64,000 nucleotides of DNA from Metridium senile (taxonomy: Eukaryota; Cnidaria; Anthozoa; Actiniaria; Metridiidae), in NCBI GenBank assembly GCA_949775045.1, contig OX459100.1:3745936-3809935 (forward strand), written 5' to 3'. The translations under genes and the position numbers were made by a program. The first letter of the stretch is position 1. Every line of letters begins with the position of its first letter. Below the pieces are notes generated by a model. It had not been told where the DNA came from and did no database searches. It worked only from the letters and a program-made list of their open reading frames with translations. Shown one piece after another: positions 62,098 through 64,000 of this stretch.

Positions 62098-62216
62098 GGT
62101 CCGCGTTTTCCCAAATGGTCCGTCGACGGACCGGTCCGTCGGTCCGCCGGTCCGCCGGTCCGTTGGTCCGCCGACGGACGGTCCGTATCCGTGTTTTCCC
62201 GACACCCGTTTGTAGG
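62098..62216. repeat. GGTCCG-rich palindromic block
   Basis: GTCCGCGTTTTCCC at the left and CGTGTTTTCCC near the right bracket direct and inverted GGTCCGYCGG words. Strikingly GC-rich in AT-rich surroundings and preceded by 100 bp of T-rich DNA. Confidence 0.7.
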
Positions 62217-62792
62217 ATAACCTTTCTGAAAGGTGTCAAACCACATTACAATAGTAATACACTTTGGGAAATGATTTAGTGTACAGATAAAAGACACGAT
62301 GTCGGTTTGGCTACTGATTTATTTTAGACGGAATATTTTCGGCGATTGCCTCAGCAGACAAAATCGCGGGTTACACATGCCACACATGCGTAAAAGATCA
62401 AAGAATTGTATTAAAGAAAGACTTGCTTAAAATGGAGTAAGATTTATAAGAAACCGGATTTATTTTAGAAGAATAGTTTATAAAGCGGTTACATGCATAA
62501 ATGATAAGAGACTTGTAAAAAAATTGTTACTGTAGCTAAAAATGAGTAAGATTTATAAGAAAAACTGTATATATGTATATTAATCAAGTGTTTCGTCCCA
62601 TTTAAACTTTTGAAAGCAGGCTTAGTATTGAAATTCAATTAAACGTTTTAAAGCCACTTGTATTGAGACTAAAACTGAGCAGATATTTAATTCAAAATAC
62701 CAAGACCAAAATTGTTGAAAGCGTAATTTTAATTTAAAGTTTTAATTTGCTTATTTTAGTGCATAGTCAACAAAACAGCAAAGCACCCCACA

Positions 62793-62980
62793 TATATACA
62801 CCAACTTGCAAGAATGTTGTCATATAAAAAAAAGAACATTTGTAATTTAGTAACAAAGGAATATCAGGAATAACAAAAGAAAGAGTTCAGCTTGAGTGAT
62901 CTTCTTTTGTTTTTTTATTAATTCCTTTCCCACTAAATTACAAAAGTCATGACAACGGCTTACAATTAGGTGTATATATA
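62793..62980. mobile_element. MITE, TATACACCTA family, copy G
   Basis: TATATACACCAACTTGCAAG plus TGTTGTC ends and AAAGAACATTTG arms. Sister of copy E at 54118. Confidence 0.8.
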
Positions 62981-62984
62981 AGCA

Positions 62985-64000
62985 AATCGAATTATCAACT
63001 TTTCAGCAAGTTTATTTCAGTATTCTTATTAAAAATTACGTTTTTATGATACGTCAAGATACTAGTCTACAGGAGTCGTTCTAATGACATTTTTTGAAAA
63101 TACATTTTTTTAAAATTACATTGTGATACGATCAATAAGTGTTTTGTCGGAGAGCTGTTTGACTTCAATGTCTGAAGTATCTGATAAACATCAGCCACTT
63201 TATACAGTCATACATTCAATTGTAGCCGAGCCGAGCCGCGTCAAGATCCTTTCGGTTGGCGCCAAATTATAACAATGGGAAGATAAAAACGCTGTGGCCG
63301 GTGGTGAATAAAAACACAAAAATTATGAAGAAATTTAGAAAAGTAACACAACATAGTATCTCATAAACGAACCAAGCCATAATAGGATTATAGATTTATA
63401 ATGTCACTTTTAGAGTTAAATTTGTTTTCCATAAAAACGAATTTATTTTAATATCTCTGTAAGTATGTAACATTATGATTTTTTTGTTTTACATGTAATA
63501 ATCAAAAGTTTATGTTATATATGTTATAATCTTCAAATGAAAAAAAAAACAGCCACTAATTTTTGGCTTAAAGGTTCACAGTCACCTTAAAAAATACAAG
63601 AAAACTGAGACATTATTATTAAAAGAAAAATCTTTCTGAATTGACTAAACCAAACCAAAATACTACAATAGAAAGATAACTGAAAACGCTAAGGCCGGTG
63701 ATGTATAAAAACTGCCTTTTTAAAACATACAAAATAGACGTTATTAACATAAAAGTATTTCTGAATTGACTAAACCAGGATCAGGTTTTAAAAAGATTTT
63801 TCCCTTTTCATTCATCTTTTTCTGATCTTGTACACATGATGCAAAAGTAATAATAATAATAGAAATAGTAAAAAATGTTTACAGTGTGAATCAAAAAACC
63901 GTGGGCACCCAGAAATATTTTAGAAATCGTTTATTGTTCGTTGAGCAACTCACAAATAACTCTAACTGCAAAAAGTTTATCATACTACACATCAGTTAAA
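62985..64000. other. Gene-free right edge
   Basis: AT-rich DNA with no exon or inverted repeat I can support. A GCCGAGCCGAGCCGCG cluster lies at 63225. Two stretches containing CTGAATTGACTAAACCA (63640 and 63763) form a short direct repeat. Confidence 0.4.

Overview
The window is AT-rich, intron-rich, repeat-laden metazoan DNA. Spliced genes with GT-AG introns, a class C and two class A G-protein-coupled receptors, CR1/Jockey-type LINEs, a PIF/Harbinger-like transposon and dozens of MITEs all say animal. The style (intronless class A receptors in tandem, a GPR158-like receptor, KDZ-type transposon remnants) suggests an early-branching animal, perhaps a cnidarian. That placement is inference.

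The backbone of the first 50.3 kb is one minus-strand gene, read here exon by exon. It is a GPR158/GPR179-like class C receptor with signal peptide, Cache domain, cysteine-rich EGF-like stalk, seven membrane segments and the start of a cytoplasmic tail. I place nine exons: 49505-50295, 16760-16913, 6994-7329, 6125-6193, 5424-5527, 3654-3868, 2248-2386, 1431-1536 and 934-1080. All splice phases agree and they give 687 codons. The gene runs off the left edge. Everything between 934 and 50295 therefore lies in its introns.

Intron 2 (7330-16759) holds a tandem segmental duplication. Each copy carries an intact, intronless, oppositely oriented class A receptor (11532-12431 and 14848-15747) behind a decayed LINE fragment. 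The two receptors are almost identical except in the second extracellular loop and around TM6/ECL3.

Intron 1 (16914-49504, 32.6 kb) is packed with mobile DNA. At 17957-20629 lies a complete-looking two-gene transposon with 334-bp inverted repeats. Farther right is a three-level nest. A roughly 129-bp tandem repeat is interrupted by a GC-tipped element (24957-46017, TAA target duplication). That element is interrupted in turn by a 20.1-kb unit (25001-45127) with inverted ends, an 8-bp target duplication (CGGGAAAT), CCATTGG-rich subterminal repeats and two plus-strand passenger genes. One passenger is a cysteine-cluster protein of the type associated with KDZ transposases. The other is a four-exon gene I do not recognise. 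This giant element is the best candidate for an undescribed system here.

From 50.3 to 64 kb (upstream of the class C receptor) I see no host gene. The region holds MITEs, simple-repeat fields, a 5'-truncated LINE with an almost intact reverse transcriptase (57559-59844), a TIR element carrying a reverse-transcriptase fragment, and a perfect 70-bp inverted repeat.
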